Origin: Weissella sagaensis
GTDB taxonomy: Bacteria > Bacillota > Bacilli > Lactobacillales > Lactobacillaceae
Direction of reading: 5' to 3'
DNA length: 64,000 bases
NCBI RefSeq assembly: GCF_005405285.1
Contig: NZ_BJDT01000007.1
Span: 32,795-96,794 of the forward strand
Part shown: in pieces, positions 46,443 through 55,874 of the stretch
Layout: the number at the start of each line of letters is the position of its first letter
How positions within the stretch are numbered: the first letter of the stretch is position 1
Notes under the pieces: model-generated
What the model saw: the letters and a program-made list of their open reading frames with translations, nothing else
Told to the model about the DNA's origin: nothing
The model's database searches: none
Translations under genes and position numbers: made by a program

Positions 46443-46564
46443 AATAAGACCTCCTTATAGTAATAAACAAGGTTTCAACTAACTTAATTTTAACATATCT
46501 CTTTTAGACCAGTGGTTAGCCAGTATAATGATAGTAGATAAAATTTATGAGGAGGAAAATTAAC

Positions 46565-47230
46565 ATGGCATCATTATTACCAGCAGACTGGGAAAAAGCA
46601 ATACAACCTGTATTGGGTAGTTCATATTTAGAACGTATCAATTCATTTTTAGATGCCGTTTATAGCAGTGAAATAATTTATCCAAAACGTGAAAATATCT
46701 TTGCTGCTTTATCAGTAACGCCGCTAAGTGAAGTGAAGGTCGTTATTCTTGGGCAAGACCCATACCCGAATCCAAACCAAGCGCAGGGGATGAGTTTTTC
46801 AGTACCTGCGGGGATGGCATTACCGAAGTCATTAATTAACATTTATAAAGAGTTGGTTGATGATTTAGGTATAGCAGCACCACAAGATGGTGATTTACAT
46901 CGTTGGGCTAACCAAGGTGTTTTATTGCTAAATACAGTTTTGACGGTACCAGCACACCAGGCAGGTGGTCACACTGGTAAAATTTGGGAACCGTTAACAG
47001 ATGAAATTATTCGTTTAGTCGCGCAACAAGAAAAACCGACTGTATTTATTTTATGGGGCAAGCAAGCACAAAAGAAACAAACGTTAATAACTGGAGAACA
47101 GAATTTAATTTTGCAAGCACCACATCCGAGCCCCTTATCAGCATACCGTGGTTTTTTTGGTTCTAAACCATTTAGTCAGACAAATCAATTTTTGATCACA
47201 GCAGGTTGTCCTCCCATTGATTGGGGATAA
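46565..47230 (+). CDS. ung: Uracil-DNA glycosylase
   Basis: Removes uracil from DNA. 221 residues, family 1. Catalytic water-activating motif GQDPYPNPNQAQGMSFS (Asp in DPY), the uracil-binding LLLNTVLTV with the Asn, and the HPSPLSAYRGFFGSKPFSQ leucine-loop motif with the catalytic His. I start at ATG 46565, 8 bases after GAGGAGG. TATAAT at 46524-46529 is the probable -10 box. Confidence 0.96.
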   Translation: MASLLPADWEKAIQPVLGSSYLERINSFLDAVYSSEIIYPKRENIFAALSVTPLSEVKVVILGQDPYPNPNQAQGMSFSVPAGMALPKSLINIYKELVDDLGIAAPQDGDLHRWANQGVLLLNTVLTVPAHQAGGHTGKIWEPLTDEIIRLVAQQEKPTVFILWGKQAQKKQTLITGEQNLILQAPHPSPLSAYRGFFGSKPFSQTNQFLITAGCPPIDWG

Positions 47231-47291
47231 GAATTTGCTAAAATTGTCCCAGTAGTGAAACGCTTTTAAAACGTTGGTGTATCAACATTTG

Positions 47292-47300
47292 TGTTATAAT
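47292..47300 (+). promoter_or_regulatory. Extended -10 box of pta
   Basis: TGTTATAAT, with TATAAT at 47295-47300, about 54 bases before pta. Confidence 0.6.
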
Positions 47301-47353
47301 AACTGTGTAATACGATAATGAATTATTAATAAAAGAGACGAGGTTTGTCCATC

Positions 47354-48334
47354 ATGGAATTGTTCGAACAATTAGCAGATAAAATTAAAGGGCAAAATAA
47401 AACCCTAGTATTTCCAGAAGGTGAAGATCCACGCATTCAAGGTGCTGCAGTACGTTTAGCAGCTGATGGATTGATTAAACCAATTTTATTAGGTCAAAAA
47501 TCAAGTATCGATGCAACGGCTAAAAAAAATAGTTTTGATTTATCACAAGTTACGATTATTGATATTGCAACTTATCCAAAAGACGATTTTAAAGAAATGG
47601 TGCGCGTTTTAGTAGAACGTCGTCATGGTAAGACGGATACAGCAACTGCTAAAAAATGGTTACAAGATCCAAATTACTTTGGAACGATGCTCGTGTATAT
47701 GAATCTAGCTGATGGTATGGTTTCAGGTGCCAACCACCCCACTGGCGATACTGTTCGTCCAGCTTTGCAAATTATTAAAACTAGCGCTGATGCATCACGT
47801 ATTTCTGGTGCCTTTGTGATGCAACGAGGTGACGAACGCTATATATTCGCAGATGCTGCTATCAACATTGATATTGATGCGCAAACAATGGCTGAAATTG
47901 CTGTGCAGTCTGCTAAAACAGCACGTGTATTTGGCATTGATCCAAAGGTTGCTATGTTGAGCTTTTCAAGTAAAGGATCAGCACGCGCACCACAAGTAGA
48001 CAAAGTTGTACAAGCAACTGAGCTTGCAAAACAATTAGCACCAAACTTACCAATAGATGGTGAATTACAATTTGATGCTGCATTTGTCCCAGCAGTTGGT
48101 CAAGCAAAGGCCCCTGAATCATCAGTTGCAGGTTACGCCAATGTTTTTGTTTTCCCAGACCTACAATCTGGTAACATTGGGTATAAAATCGCGCAACGTT
48201 TGGGTGGCTTTGAAGCTATTGGTCCGATTTTACAAGGCTTAGCGCAACCAGTTTCGGACTTGTCACGTGGTGCTAACGAAGAAGATGTCTATAAAGTATC
48301 GATTATTACGGCAGCGCAAGCAGTTGCTAATTAA
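47354..48334 (+). CDS. pta: Phosphate acetyltransferase
   Basis: Interconverts acetyl-CoA and acetyl phosphate. 326 residues, the short single-domain form. It has TLVFPEGEDPRIQGAA near the start, MVSGANHPTGDTVRPALQIIKT (substrate and CoA site), SFSSKGSARAPQVDKV and the C-terminal VFPDLQSGNIGYKIAQRLGG motif. In heterofermenters it links phosphoketolase-derived acetyl phosphate to acetyl-CoA and ethanol formation (established pathway). I prefer ATG 47354 to the in-frame TTG at 47345, which abuts the GAGG site. Confidence 0.95.
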   Translation: MELFEQLADKIKGQNKTLVFPEGEDPRIQGAAVRLAADGLIKPILLGQKSSIDATAKKNSFDLSQVTIIDIATYPKDDFKEMVRVLVERRHGKTDTATAKKWLQDPNYFGTMLVYMNLADGMVSGANHPTGDTVRPALQIIKTSADASRISGAFVMQRGDERYIFADAAINIDIDAQTMAEIAVQSAKTARVFGIDPKVAMLSFSSKGSARAPQVDKVVQATELAKQLAPNLPIDGELQFDAAFVPAVGQAKAPESSVAGYANVFVFPDLQSGNIGYKIAQRLGGFEAIGPILQGLAQPVSDLSRGANEEDVYKVSIITAAQAVAN

Positions 48335-48344
48335 ATAAAAAAAC

Positions 48345-48411
48345 AAAGCGTCGTTTAAGTTGATCTTAAAAGTTTTGATAACTTTTAAGCAGGTTTAACA
48401 GCGCTTTTTTA
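48345..48411 (+). terminator. Two-tier terminator after pta
   Basis: Outer AAAGCG/CGCTTT plus GTTTAA/TTTAAC pairings enclose a perfect inner hairpin CTTAAAAGTT / AACTTTTAAG; six T follow. Confidence 0.85.
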
Positions 48412-48445
48412 ATAAACATTTTTCGATAAAGGTAGGTAAAACGGT

Positions 48446-49423
48446 ATGTGTACAAGTATTTTACAGATTGCAAAAGATGGCACACATGTGTTGTCACGTA
48501 CTATGGATTGGCCTAAACTTGAGAATTCACCAATGTTTGTCCCTAGAAAGTATCGCTGGCATTCATCTTTTAACAGACATTTAATTCAAAATAAATATGC
48601 CTTCATTGGTGGGGGTGAATTAAGTAGTAAAAGAACAGATATTGCAGATGGTGTTAATGAATTTGGCTTAAGTGCCCAAAAATTAACTTTCGGTAATGGG
48701 GCTAAATTTGTTGATAATATTGATGATGAAAAGGTACAAATCGCACCTTTTGAATTTGTATTCTGGTTACTAGGTAATTTTAAATCGGTTGATGATATGG
48801 TTTCTCATATTGATCAAATTCAATTGATGTCTGACCAAAACAGCGTTATTAAATATGGTAATCCAGAATTGCATTATGCAGTTACTGATACAACTGGTGC
48901 TATCGTTGTTGTTGAACCGACAACTTGGCCAATGAAAATTGTGGCGAATCCATTAGGGATTGTGACTAATAGTCCATATTTTGATCAACAAATTAAGCAG
49001 TTAGAAAAATATGTTGAGTTTAAACCGGAATTTAAAGCAGGCACTATTGGTATCAATGTGCCAAAGGTGACAACAGGGAAACTTTCTGGAAAATCAACCC
49101 CACCAGGAGCATATTCACCAGGGGCTCGTTTTTTGAGAGCTGCTTATTTAAAAGAACGAGCTGATCAGCCTAATGATGAGAATGAAGCAATTATAACAAG
49201 TTGGCACTTACTTGATAGCGTGACAGTTCCACAAAATTTAAGGCATCAACAAACTTTTTCTGTCTATCGGGCAGCTACTGTATCCGAAAGTCGTAGCTAC
49301 TATTTTCAATCGTATCATCAGGGAAGTATTACAAAATTGCAATTAACAGATGAAATGCTAACTTTGACAGAGCCAATTATATATGAGGTGCCCGATGAAT
49401 TATCAGTTAATCAGTTGAATTAA
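48446..49423 (+). CDS. Choloylglycine hydrolase-family (bile salt hydrolase/penicillin V acylase-like) enzyme
   Basis: Ntn-hydrolase of 325 residues. Met is removed so that Cys 2 (MCTS) becomes the nucleophile; Arg and Asp follow in SRTMDW, and further active-site residues lie in the NEFGLS region, TNSPYFDQQ (Asn) and GARFLR (Arg). The early SRTMDW and the loop around it look more like penicillin V acylases than typical gut bile salt hydrolases, so the substrate may be an N-acyl amide other than a bile salt (inference). No signal peptide is seen. AGGTAGG lies upstream of the ATG. Confidence 0.85.
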   Translation: MCTSILQIAKDGTHVLSRTMDWPKLENSPMFVPRKYRWHSSFNRHLIQNKYAFIGGGELSSKRTDIADGVNEFGLSAQKLTFGNGAKFVDNIDDEKVQIAPFEFVFWLLGNFKSVDDMVSHIDQIQLMSDQNSVIKYGNPELHYAVTDTTGAIVVVEPTTWPMKIVANPLGIVTNSPYFDQQIKQLEKYVEFKPEFKAGTIGINVPKVTTGKLSGKSTPPGAYSPGARFLRAAYLKERADQPNDENEAIITSWHLLDSVTVPQNLRHQQTFSVYRAATVSESRSYYFQSYHQGSITKLQLTDEMLTLTEPIIYEVPDELSVNQLN

Positions 49424-49532
49424 TCAATTTTGTAATCAGTATAATCAAGAAAGCTCAGTAGAACTCATTTTTACACGGGCTTTTTTATTGGCAGTCTAGG
49501 CTGTTGTTAAGCTGTAATCAAAAGATGAAAAA

Positions 49533-49541
49533 TGGTATACT
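49533..49541 (+). promoter_or_regulatory. Extended -10 promoter giving a leaderless tsaE message
   Basis: TGGTATACT (TATACT at 49536-49541) ends 7 bases before the tsaE ATG at 49549, so transcription should start at or next to the A of the start codon. No ribosome site is present. Confidence 0.5.
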
Positions 49542-49548
49542 TTTAATT

Positions 49549-50010
49549 ATGAGAATATTAGTTGAAACAGTGAATGAAACACAAGAATTAGCTGCAAAAT
49601 TAGCAAAAAATGTCAAAGCAGGAGATACAATTTTATTATCAGGGGATTTGGGAGCTGGTAAAACAACTTTTACGCAAGGCTTTGCGAAAGCATTGGGGAT
49701 TAAACGACCAGTTAAAAGTCCAACTTTTACGTTAGTGCGTGAATATCAGACAGCACAATTTCCTTTATATCATTTAGATGTTTATCGTTTGGGTGAAGAG
49801 GGCAATGCTGAAGACCTAGGGCTATCGGAATATTTTGGTGGTGAAGGAGTTGCGTTGGTTGAATGGTCACAGTATATTAAGCCGGATTTACCTGATGATG
49901 TTTTAGAAATTGTTTTTGAACGTGTCCCAAATTATGACACAAAACGTGTTATTACACTGACAGCAAGTGGTGAAAAATCAGTCGCTCTGTTGTCTGAAAT
50001 GGAGAAATAA
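49549..50010 (+). CDS. tsaE: tRNA threonylcarbamoyladenosine biosynthesis ATPase TsaE
   Basis: ATPase of the t6A37 tRNA modification complex with TsaB and TsaD. 153 residues with Walker A GDLGAGKTTF, the SPTFTLVREY switch segment, HLDVYRL and the acidic VALVEWSQ (Walker B-like). The upstream in-frame region back to 49504 has no ribosome site and would put the start upstream of the -10 box. TsaB and TsaD are not adjacent. It appears to head a nine-gene operon down to 57.5 kb; the GNAT gene overlaps its stop codon. Confidence 0.93.
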   Translation: MRILVETVNETQELAAKLAKNVKAGDTILLSGDLGAGKTTFTQGFAKALGIKRPVKSPTFTLVREYQTAQFPLYHLDVYRLGEEGNAEDLGLSEYFGGEGVALVEWSQYIKPDLPDDVLEIVFERVPNYDTKRVITLTASGEKSVALLSEMEK

Positions 50011-50522
50011 TGGAAGTTTTTGTTCGTCCAGCTGAACGGCAGGATGCTGTTAATTTAATGCAATTGATTTTTCAACTGCAAGATGAATCAAACACCTTCA
50101 TTGTTGAACAAGATCCAAATCAAATTGCAGTGCAAGAGGAAGCTGATAATATTGATATTTTACAAACAACTACCAATAATATTATGCTTGTTTCTAAAAC
50201 AGAGAGTGGCCAATTAGTTGGACTAGCATCTGCAGCCGCTATGCCAGGACAACCAAAAGTTGCTGAAATTGGTGTGGCGGTCATAAACGATTTTCAAGGA
50301 CATGGATTAGCCCAGGCGATGTTAGCAGAATTACTTGATTGGGCGCAGACATTTAGTACAGTTGAAAAATTACTGCTGACTGTCCAAACTAGTAATGCTG
50401 CAGCCATTCATATTTATGAAAAGATAGGGTTTAAACGGGTGACTGGTTCAGAAAAACAGGTTTTGAATAGTGATCATGAAAATGTACCAGCTTTTGATAT
50501 GACTTTAGTAGTTATAAAGTAA
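50010..50522 (+). CDS. GNAT-family N-acetyltransferase
   Basis: 170 residues. The acetyl-CoA binding motif A is recognisable as VAEIGVAVINDFQGHGLAQAMLAELLDWA, and motif B as LTVQTSNAAAIHIYEKIGFKRV. Starts on the tsaE stop codon (TAATG). Substrate unknown; although rimI often lies near tsaE in other genomes, this protein lacks clear RimI features and more resembles small-molecule or general GNAT enzymes. Confidence 0.88.
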   Translation: MEVFVRPAERQDAVNLMQLIFQLQDESNTFIVEQDPNQIAVQEEADNIDILQTTTNNIMLVSKTESGQLVGLASAAAMPGQPKVAEIGVAVINDFQGHGLAQAMLAELLDWAQTFSTVEKLLLTVQTSNAAAIHIYEKIGFKRVTGSEKQVLNSDHENVPAFDMTLVVIK

Positions 50523-50534
50523 TGAGGTGTAAAG

Positions 50535-51068
50535 ATGAATTTTGTAGCAATGGATTTCGAAACGGCTAGCGCGAAACGGGATAGTGCAGTTTCATTGGGA
50601 TTAGCAGTTGTACGTGATAACCAACTTGTTGATGAATTTTATACGTTGATTAAACCGGATACGGTGTTTGATAGACGAAATACAAGCATTCATGGTATTT
50701 CAGAATTAGATGTTATCAATTCACCTGTATTTCCTGAGGTATGGGAACAAATTCAACAGTTTTATACACCCAATCAATTGGTAGTTGCCCATAATGCATC
50801 TTTTGATAATAGTGTTTTACGGGCAACACTTGCGCATTATGGTATTGCACAACCACATTATTTATCATTAGACACAGTGCGTACATCACGCAAACTTTAC
50901 CCACAGTTACCTAATCACAAGTTAAATACAGTTGCCGAAGCATTAGCAATTGATTTACAGCATCATCATAATGCATTGGATGATACGGTTGCTGCTGCAA
51001 AAATATTAGTTAAACAAACAGAGGTTTTTGGTGTGGAACCACTAAAACAATTGGTTAAAGTGATTTGA
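50535..51068 (+). CDS. DnaQ-like 3'-5' exonuclease
   Basis: 177-residue stand-alone exonuclease of the DEDDh class. The metal ligands appear in order: DFETA (D and E), HNASFD (D) and the late HHNALDDTVAAA (H and D). It lacks polymerase or helicase parts. Similar small proteins are annotated as DNA polymerase III epsilon-like. GAGGTG lies 8 bases before the ATG; a 13-base gap separates it from both neighbours. Confidence 0.88.
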   Translation: MNFVAMDFETASAKRDSAVSLGLAVVRDNQLVDEFYTLIKPDTVFDRRNTSIHGISELDVINSPVFPEVWEQIQQFYTPNQLVVAHNASFDNSVLRATLAHYGIAQPHYLSLDTVRTSRKLYPQLPNHKLNTVAEALAIDLQHHHNALDDTVAAAKILVKQTEVFGVEPLKQLVKVI

Positions 51069-51081
51069 TTGAGGGAAAAAA

Positions 51082-51975
51082 ATGAAGACGTTGATTGAAA
51101 CATTTCCAAAGTATAATATTCAAGCGGATGTTAAATTAGGGAATTATACCAATACTCGTGTTGGTGGGCTAGCAGATTGGTGCTTTTGGCCAAAAACACA
51201 AGCAGAATTAAAAGAAGTTGTGCAGTATGCAAATGAACAAAATATTTTGATAACTGTACTGGGAAATGCGTCAAATTTGGTTATTAAAGAAGATGGGTTA
51301 TCTGGATTAGTCATTTTTTTGACAGAAATGAAACAGATTAACGTATTAGATAATCATATTGTTGTAGAAGCGGGTGCCTGGATTATTGAAACGGCACAAA
51401 TGGCTTATGAATATGCCCTAACAGGTCTGGAATGGGCTGCGGGAATTCCAGGTTCTGTCGGCGGTGCTGTGTTTATGAACGCAGGTGCTTATGGTGGACA
51501 AATTGATCAAGTATTAGAAAGTGCAGATGTGGTGACATCTGATGGTCAACTTAAAACCTATTCAGCAGCAGAGTTAGCATTTGGTTATCGTCACAGTTTA
51601 ATTCAAGAAACTGGTGATATTATTGTGAGCGCAACTTTTGTCTTAACGCCAGGTAAAAGATCAGCTATTGGCGCACAAATGGCGGATTATAATGAGCGTC
51701 GCGCTCAAAAACAACCATTAGAGTTCCCATCATGTGGTTCAGTGTTTAAGCGACCAACCGGATACTTTGCTGGTAAATTAATTATGGATGCTGGTTTACA
51801 AGGATACCGAATTGGGGATGCCCAAGTATCAACGAAACATGCAGGTTTTATTGTAAATCGTGGACATGCGACTGGGAGTGACTATGTTAATTTGATTAAA
51901 CATGTTCAAAAGACTGTTTATCAAACATTTATGGTTGATTTGGAAACTGAAGTTCGAATATTGGGCAGAAAATAG
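51082..51975 (+). CDS. murB: UDP-N-acetylenolpyruvoylglucosamine reductase
   Basis: NADPH-dependent FAD enzyme that completes UDP-MurNAc in peptidoglycan synthesis. 297 residues, type II MurB. FAD-binding segments LGNASNLVIKEDGLSG and GLEWAAGIPGSVGGAVFMNAGAYGG; the proton-donor Ser lies in FPSCGSVFKRP, and the catalytic Glu in DLETEVRILG at the end. Sits in an operon that also contains glmM, so two steps of the wall precursor pathway are together. Confidence 0.96.
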   Translation: MKTLIETFPKYNIQADVKLGNYTNTRVGGLADWCFWPKTQAELKEVVQYANEQNILITVLGNASNLVIKEDGLSGLVIFLTEMKQINVLDNHIVVEAGAWIIETAQMAYEYALTGLEWAAGIPGSVGGAVFMNAGAYGGQIDQVLESADVVTSDGQLKTYSAAELAFGYRHSLIQETGDIIVSATFVLTPGKRSAIGAQMADYNERRAQKQPLEFPSCGSVFKRPTGYFAGKLIMDAGLQGYRIGDAQVSTKHAGFIVNRGHATGSDYVNLIKHVQKTVYQTFMVDLETEVRILGRK

Positions 51976-51997
51976 GTATTAAAAAAGGAGAGTGCGT

Positions 51998-54055
51998 ATG
52001 GCGTTACTACAAACCGTTGTAGGCCTGACATTTTTAGTTGTGTTAGGTAATGTGTTAGGTTATTTCTTTAAAAAAATTCCGGTTAGTTTATTTCAAATTG
52101 CTTTAGGCTTATTAGTGGCTATTTTTTTAAATGTTAAAATTGAACTTGATACAGAATGGTTTTTGCTTTTATTTATTGCGCCTTTGCTTTATTCAGATGC
52201 ATGGCGTTTTCCTAAGAAAGAGTTATGGGAATTAAGAGGACCAATTTTTGGTAATGCTATCTTGTTGGTCTTTATTACAACGATTGTTGGTGGTTTTTTA
52301 ATTTATTGGATGGTACCAGAATTGCCATTGCCGGTTGCTTTAGCAATTGCAGCTATTTTGTCACCAACTGATCCAGTAGCTGTATCTGCAATTGCATCCC
52401 AAGCAAAATTGCCACCGTCAATTATGCACTTGGTAGCTGGTGAAAGTTTAATTAATGATGCTAGTGGTCTTGTTGGCTTTAAATTTGCTGTTGCAGCTGC
52501 AACAGCTGGTACATTTTCTTTGTGGCAAGCAACAGGTGAGTTTTTCTATGTTTCAATTATGGGTACCTTAGTTGGTGCGCTAATGGGATTTATACTTAAC
52601 GCGATTGGCGATTGGTTATCTTCGCACGGGAATAATGATGTTTCTTTAAGAGTTGTTCTCCAATTATTTACACCATTTTTGGTATATATTTTAGCCGAAG
52701 AAATTAATGCATCTGGTGTTATTGCAGTAGTTGTTGCAGCCATTATCTTAAATATTCATACAAAGCATGATGTGGACTATACTGGTGAATTACACGTTGT
52801 TGGTATTAACACTTGGAATGTTTTTGGTTATTTATTAAATGGGTACATATTTGTTATATTAGGAATTGAATTCCCCTTGGCTACACATTTGAGTGCAGCT
52901 ATTTCGCTACCAATGGCATTGTTTTATTCAGTTGTGACTTGGCTAATTATTTTTGGTATCCGTGTGATTTGGACCTATGTAACGCAATGGGTTCGCCTCA
53001 AAAACCATAAAAATGAAACAGCTTCATGGCGAGTTGCCATAACATCTGGTTTGACTGGTGTTCGTGGAGCTGTTACTATGGCCGGTGTGTTATCTGTTCC
53101 GTTGGTGACAGATAGTGGGGCACCTTTCCCACAGCGAGCATTGATGTTATTCATTGCAGCTATTACGATTATATTATCTTTGATTATGGCGATTGTTTTA
53201 CTACCCATTGTTGGTGGTGAAAAAAAGACACAGGTACCACCAGGAGCGACTAAGGCGAAAGCAAAAGTTGCTCAGCATATGTCGGAACCTAGAGCACGTG
53301 TCTACGTATTACAATCGGCTGTTCGTGAGATAGAAGCTCGTCGTCGAGAGTCTAATCAAGCGGTTGTTTATGATATTATTCGGCGTTATCAAAGCCAGAT
53401 TAGGCAATTACAATTGCAATTTATGAAAGCTGATAAAATGAGTCCGATTTTAGATGCTGAAATGACGCTACGAGAATTTGCATTAGAAACAGAACGAGGT
53501 GCAGTGCAAAGATTATTAGTAGATGAACGCATTTCACCTTTAGTGTTTGCGAGTGAGGGTCGTCGTATTGATCGAGCTGAATCAGAATTAGATGATTTGG
53601 TCACGCATGATCGTGGTAAACGAACGTGGCGTCAAATTCGGCGTTTTTTCACTGGATTTGGTCGTATGGTTCGAGTCTGGTTAAGTGATGATTCTTCAGA
53701 TAAATTGTTATCAGAATATCAATTAGCTCGCCATGAGGCATCAAAGGAAGCAATTGCTGCTATTTCAAAATATATCAGTACCGATAAAGCGCAAAGTTCA
53801 CATCTTGATCAAACTGCAGCGTATAATTTAATTATTATGTATCGTGCGCAAATTGAACGTGAACGGCATGGGCAATCGAGCGTGAAAAATGCTGAAGCAC
53901 TTAAAATGGAACTAGAATTAATCGGGTTAAATGCGCAGCGTGAAGCAGTACAACATTTGACGGAAGCTCATTTTATATCTGGGACAACTAGTTTGAACAT
54001 TCGTCAAAATATTAACTTTACTGAAGCAGGTATGTTGACCAATTTGGAAGAGTAG
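51998..54055 (+). CDS. CPA1-family cation/proton antiporter
   Basis: Sodium or potassium/proton exchanger of 685 residues. About 12 membrane helices fill residues 1-400; the ion-site motif SPTDPVAVSAI and the GESLINDASGLV segment are typical of NhaP/NHE-type (CPA1) proteins. The C-terminal third (about 410-685) is a charged, mostly helical cytoplasmic domain without an RCK fold that I can recognise. AAGGAG precedes ATG 51998. It lies directly before cdaA, whose product c-di-AMP controls potassium and osmolyte transporters in related bacteria. Confidence 0.92.
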   Translation: MALLQTVVGLTFLVVLGNVLGYFFKKIPVSLFQIALGLLVAIFLNVKIELDTEWFLLLFIAPLLYSDAWRFPKKELWELRGPIFGNAILLVFITTIVGGFLIYWMVPELPLPVALAIAAILSPTDPVAVSAIASQAKLPPSIMHLVAGESLINDASGLVGFKFAVAAATAGTFSLWQATGEFFYVSIMGTLVGALMGFILNAIGDWLSSHGNNDVSLRVVLQLFTPFLVYILAEEINASGVIAVVVAAIILNIHTKHDVDYTGELHVVGINTWNVFGYLLNGYIFVILGIEFPLATHLSAAISLPMALFYSVVTWLIIFGIRVIWTYVTQWVRLKNHKNETASWRVAITSGLTGVRGAVTMAGVLSVPLVTDSGAPFPQRALMLFIAAITIILSLIMAIVLLPIVGGEKKTQVPPGATKAKAKVAQHMSEPRARVYVLQSAVREIEARRRESNQAVVYDIIRRYQSQIRQLQLQFMKADKMSPILDAEMTLREFALETERGAVQRLLVDERISPLVFASEGRRIDRAESELDDLVTHDRGKRTWRQIRRFFTGFGRMVRVWLSDDSSDKLLSEYQLARHEASKEAIAAISKYISTDKAQSSHLDQTAAYNLIIMYRAQIERERHGQSSVKNAEALKMELELIGLNAQREAVQHLTEAHFISGTTSLNIRQNINFTEAGMLTNLEE

Positions 54056-54063
54056 GAGTTAAG

Positions 54064-54897
54064 ATGAATTTTGATATTGAGACCCTGTTAAAAAGTATAA
54101 GTATTGTCCGTATTATTGATGTGCTCATCGTTTGGTGGGTATTATATCGATTAATGATGTTAATTCGCGGAACCAAGGCTATAACTTTGTTGCGCGGTGT
54201 GGCAATTGTTATTATTGTTAAAATTATCAGTTGGTATTTTGGTCTAGCCACAATCTCATGGTTAACAGATCAAGTTATTAACTGGGGAGTTATTGCTTTA
54301 GTTATTGTATTTCAACCTGAGATTCGTCGAGGATTAGAACATCTAGGTCGTTCTGGGTTATTTAGACAAAAGCAAGCCTATCAATCGGAAATGCGTTTGG
54401 TAAATGAGTTAGATGATGCCATTCAATATATGTCAAAACGTCGGATAGGTGCGTTGATTTCAATTGAAATGGAAACAGGTTTAGAAGAATATATTGAAAC
54501 AGGTATTCCAATTGATGCGGAAATATCTAGTCAATTATTAATTAATACGTTTATTCCAAATACTCCTTTACATGACGGTGCAGTGATACTAAAAGATAGT
54601 CGTTTAGCAACTGCTGCAGCTTATTTACCATTATCAGATAGTGCGACAATTCCTAAAGAATTAGGAACTCGTCATCGTGCTTCTGTGGGAATTTCTGAAG
54701 TAACGGATGCATTAACGATTGTTGTTTCTGAAGAAACAGGTGCAGTATCAATTACAAGAAATGCAGAATTGATGCAATCGTTGTCACGTGAAGATTATCG
54801 TAAGTATCTTACCCGTCAATTAGTGACTTCAGATGAAGGAACTAATAAGTCATGGTGGGCGCAAGTGCAATCTTTTTTAAAGCGAGGAGATAAGTGA
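54064..54897 (+). CDS. cdaA: Diadenylate cyclase CdaA
   Basis: Membrane cyclase that makes c-di-AMP from two ATP. 277 residues: three N-terminal helices (to about residue 95), then the DAC domain with PNTPLHDGAVILK and GTRHRASVGISEVTDA (the DGA and RHR catalytic motifs). Followed at once by cdaR and glmM, the widely conserved trio in which CdaR and GlmM modulate the cyclase (established). Nine bases separate it from the antiporter gene. Confidence 0.96.
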   Translation: MNFDIETLLKSISIVRIIDVLIVWWVLYRLMMLIRGTKAITLLRGVAIVIIVKIISWYFGLATISWLTDQVINWGVIALVIVFQPEIRRGLEHLGRSGLFRQKQAYQSEMRLVNELDDAIQYMSKRRIGALISIEMETGLEEYIETGIPIDAEISSQLLINTFIPNTPLHDGAVILKDSRLATAAAYLPLSDSATIPKELGTRHRASVGISEVTDALTIVVSEETGAVSITRNAELMQSLSREDYRKYLTRQLVTSDEGTNKSWWAQVQSFLKRGDK

Positions 54898-54898
54898 T

Positions 54899-55867
54899 AT
54901 GAAATGGCATACTGATAAAATAGTATATGGCCTTTTGACTTTAGCTGTTGCTGTCTTTATGTCCGCTTATACTGACTCACAAGCGTCATCTAATCGACGG
55001 ACGGATAATCAAACAGAAGGTTTTGCAAACATTAGCAAAATCGCATCATCTAAAACTGATAAAGTAACGGTACCAATTCAATTCACGGGAATTAATACAG
55101 ATGATTATTACATTAGTGGTGCACCAGATAACGTTGAAGTTAGCATTAGTGGGCCAGCAGCATTAGTTACGGCAGCTAAAAACACAAAGAATTTTCAGGT
55201 GGCAGCTAATTTAAAAAATTTGTCTGATGGGACACATACAGTAACACTAAAAGTGGTTGGGTTGAATAAGGATTTAACTTATAAAATAAAACAATCTAAA
55301 GTAACTTTAACAATCTATAAGCGTACATCATCTTATTATTCAGTGAAGACAAACTATAATAAAGAAGCAATCGCTGATGGTTATACTGTAGGCACAGTGA
55401 CGAGTTCAGTTAATAATGTACAAATCATGGGACGGCAAAATGCCATTGATGCTGTAGACAGTGTCGTGGCAAATGTGCAGTTAGAACGTGATACAAAAAA
55501 GACAACGAAACAAAAAGTCACTTTGCAAGCGGTTGATGTTAATAACAATCCCGTTGATGTTGCTGTGTCACCACAAGATACCACTGTAAAAATCCCGATA
55601 GAGAAGGGAAATGGTACAAAACAAGTGCCGTTAGATTTAAAAACAAAAAATGGTAATGCTGCTGAATTTACATTATCTGGTTCAGTAAACGAAGTTGCTG
55701 TAAAAGGCAATGTTGATGTGTTAAATAAGTTAAAGAGCGTGCAAGCGGTTGTTGATTTATCAAACATTACAGCAGAAAGTGAACAAGAAGTGACAGTTAA
55801 GGTACCAGATGGTGCTGAAAGCGTAGACCCAAAGACAGTATCAGTAGTTGTTACACCTAAGGAGTAA
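54899..55867 (+). CDS. cdaR: CdaA regulatory protein CdaR (YbbR domains)
   Basis: 322 residues: one N-terminal membrane helix (about 7-24) and an extracytoplasmic part made of about three YbbR repeats, recognisable by repeated segments such as [33 protein letters not shown] and [16 protein letters not shown]. Binds and regulates CdaA at the membrane (family knowledge). The glmM ribosome site is formed by its last codons. Confidence 0.93.
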   Translation: MKWHTDKIVYGLLTLAVAVFMSAYTDSQASSNRRTDNQTEGFANISKIASSKTDKVTVPIQFTGINTDDYYISGAPDNVEVSISGPAALVTAAKNTKNFQVAANLKNLSDGTHTVTLKVVGLNKDLTYKIKQSKVTLTIYKRTSSYYSVKTNYNKEAIADGYTVGTVTSSVNNVQIMGRQNAIDAVDSVVANVQLERDTKKTTKQKVTLQAVDVNNNPVDVAVSPQDTTVKIPIEKGNGTKQVPLDLKTKNGNAAEFTLSGSVNEVAVKGNVDVLNKLKSVQAVVDLSNITAESEQEVTVKVPDGAESVDPKTVSVVVTPKE

Positions 55868-55874
55868 GAAAGTT

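Noticed and set aside
47259..47280. Possible cre boxes before pta (TGAAACGCTTTT and AAAACGTTGG)
   Set aside because: The central CG is out of register by one base in the first and the flanks do not match in the second, so neither fits the CcpA consensus well.
49504..49548. Longer TsaE starting at 49504
   Set aside because: That start has no ribosome site, lies upstream of a good -10 box, and adds residues not typical of the family.
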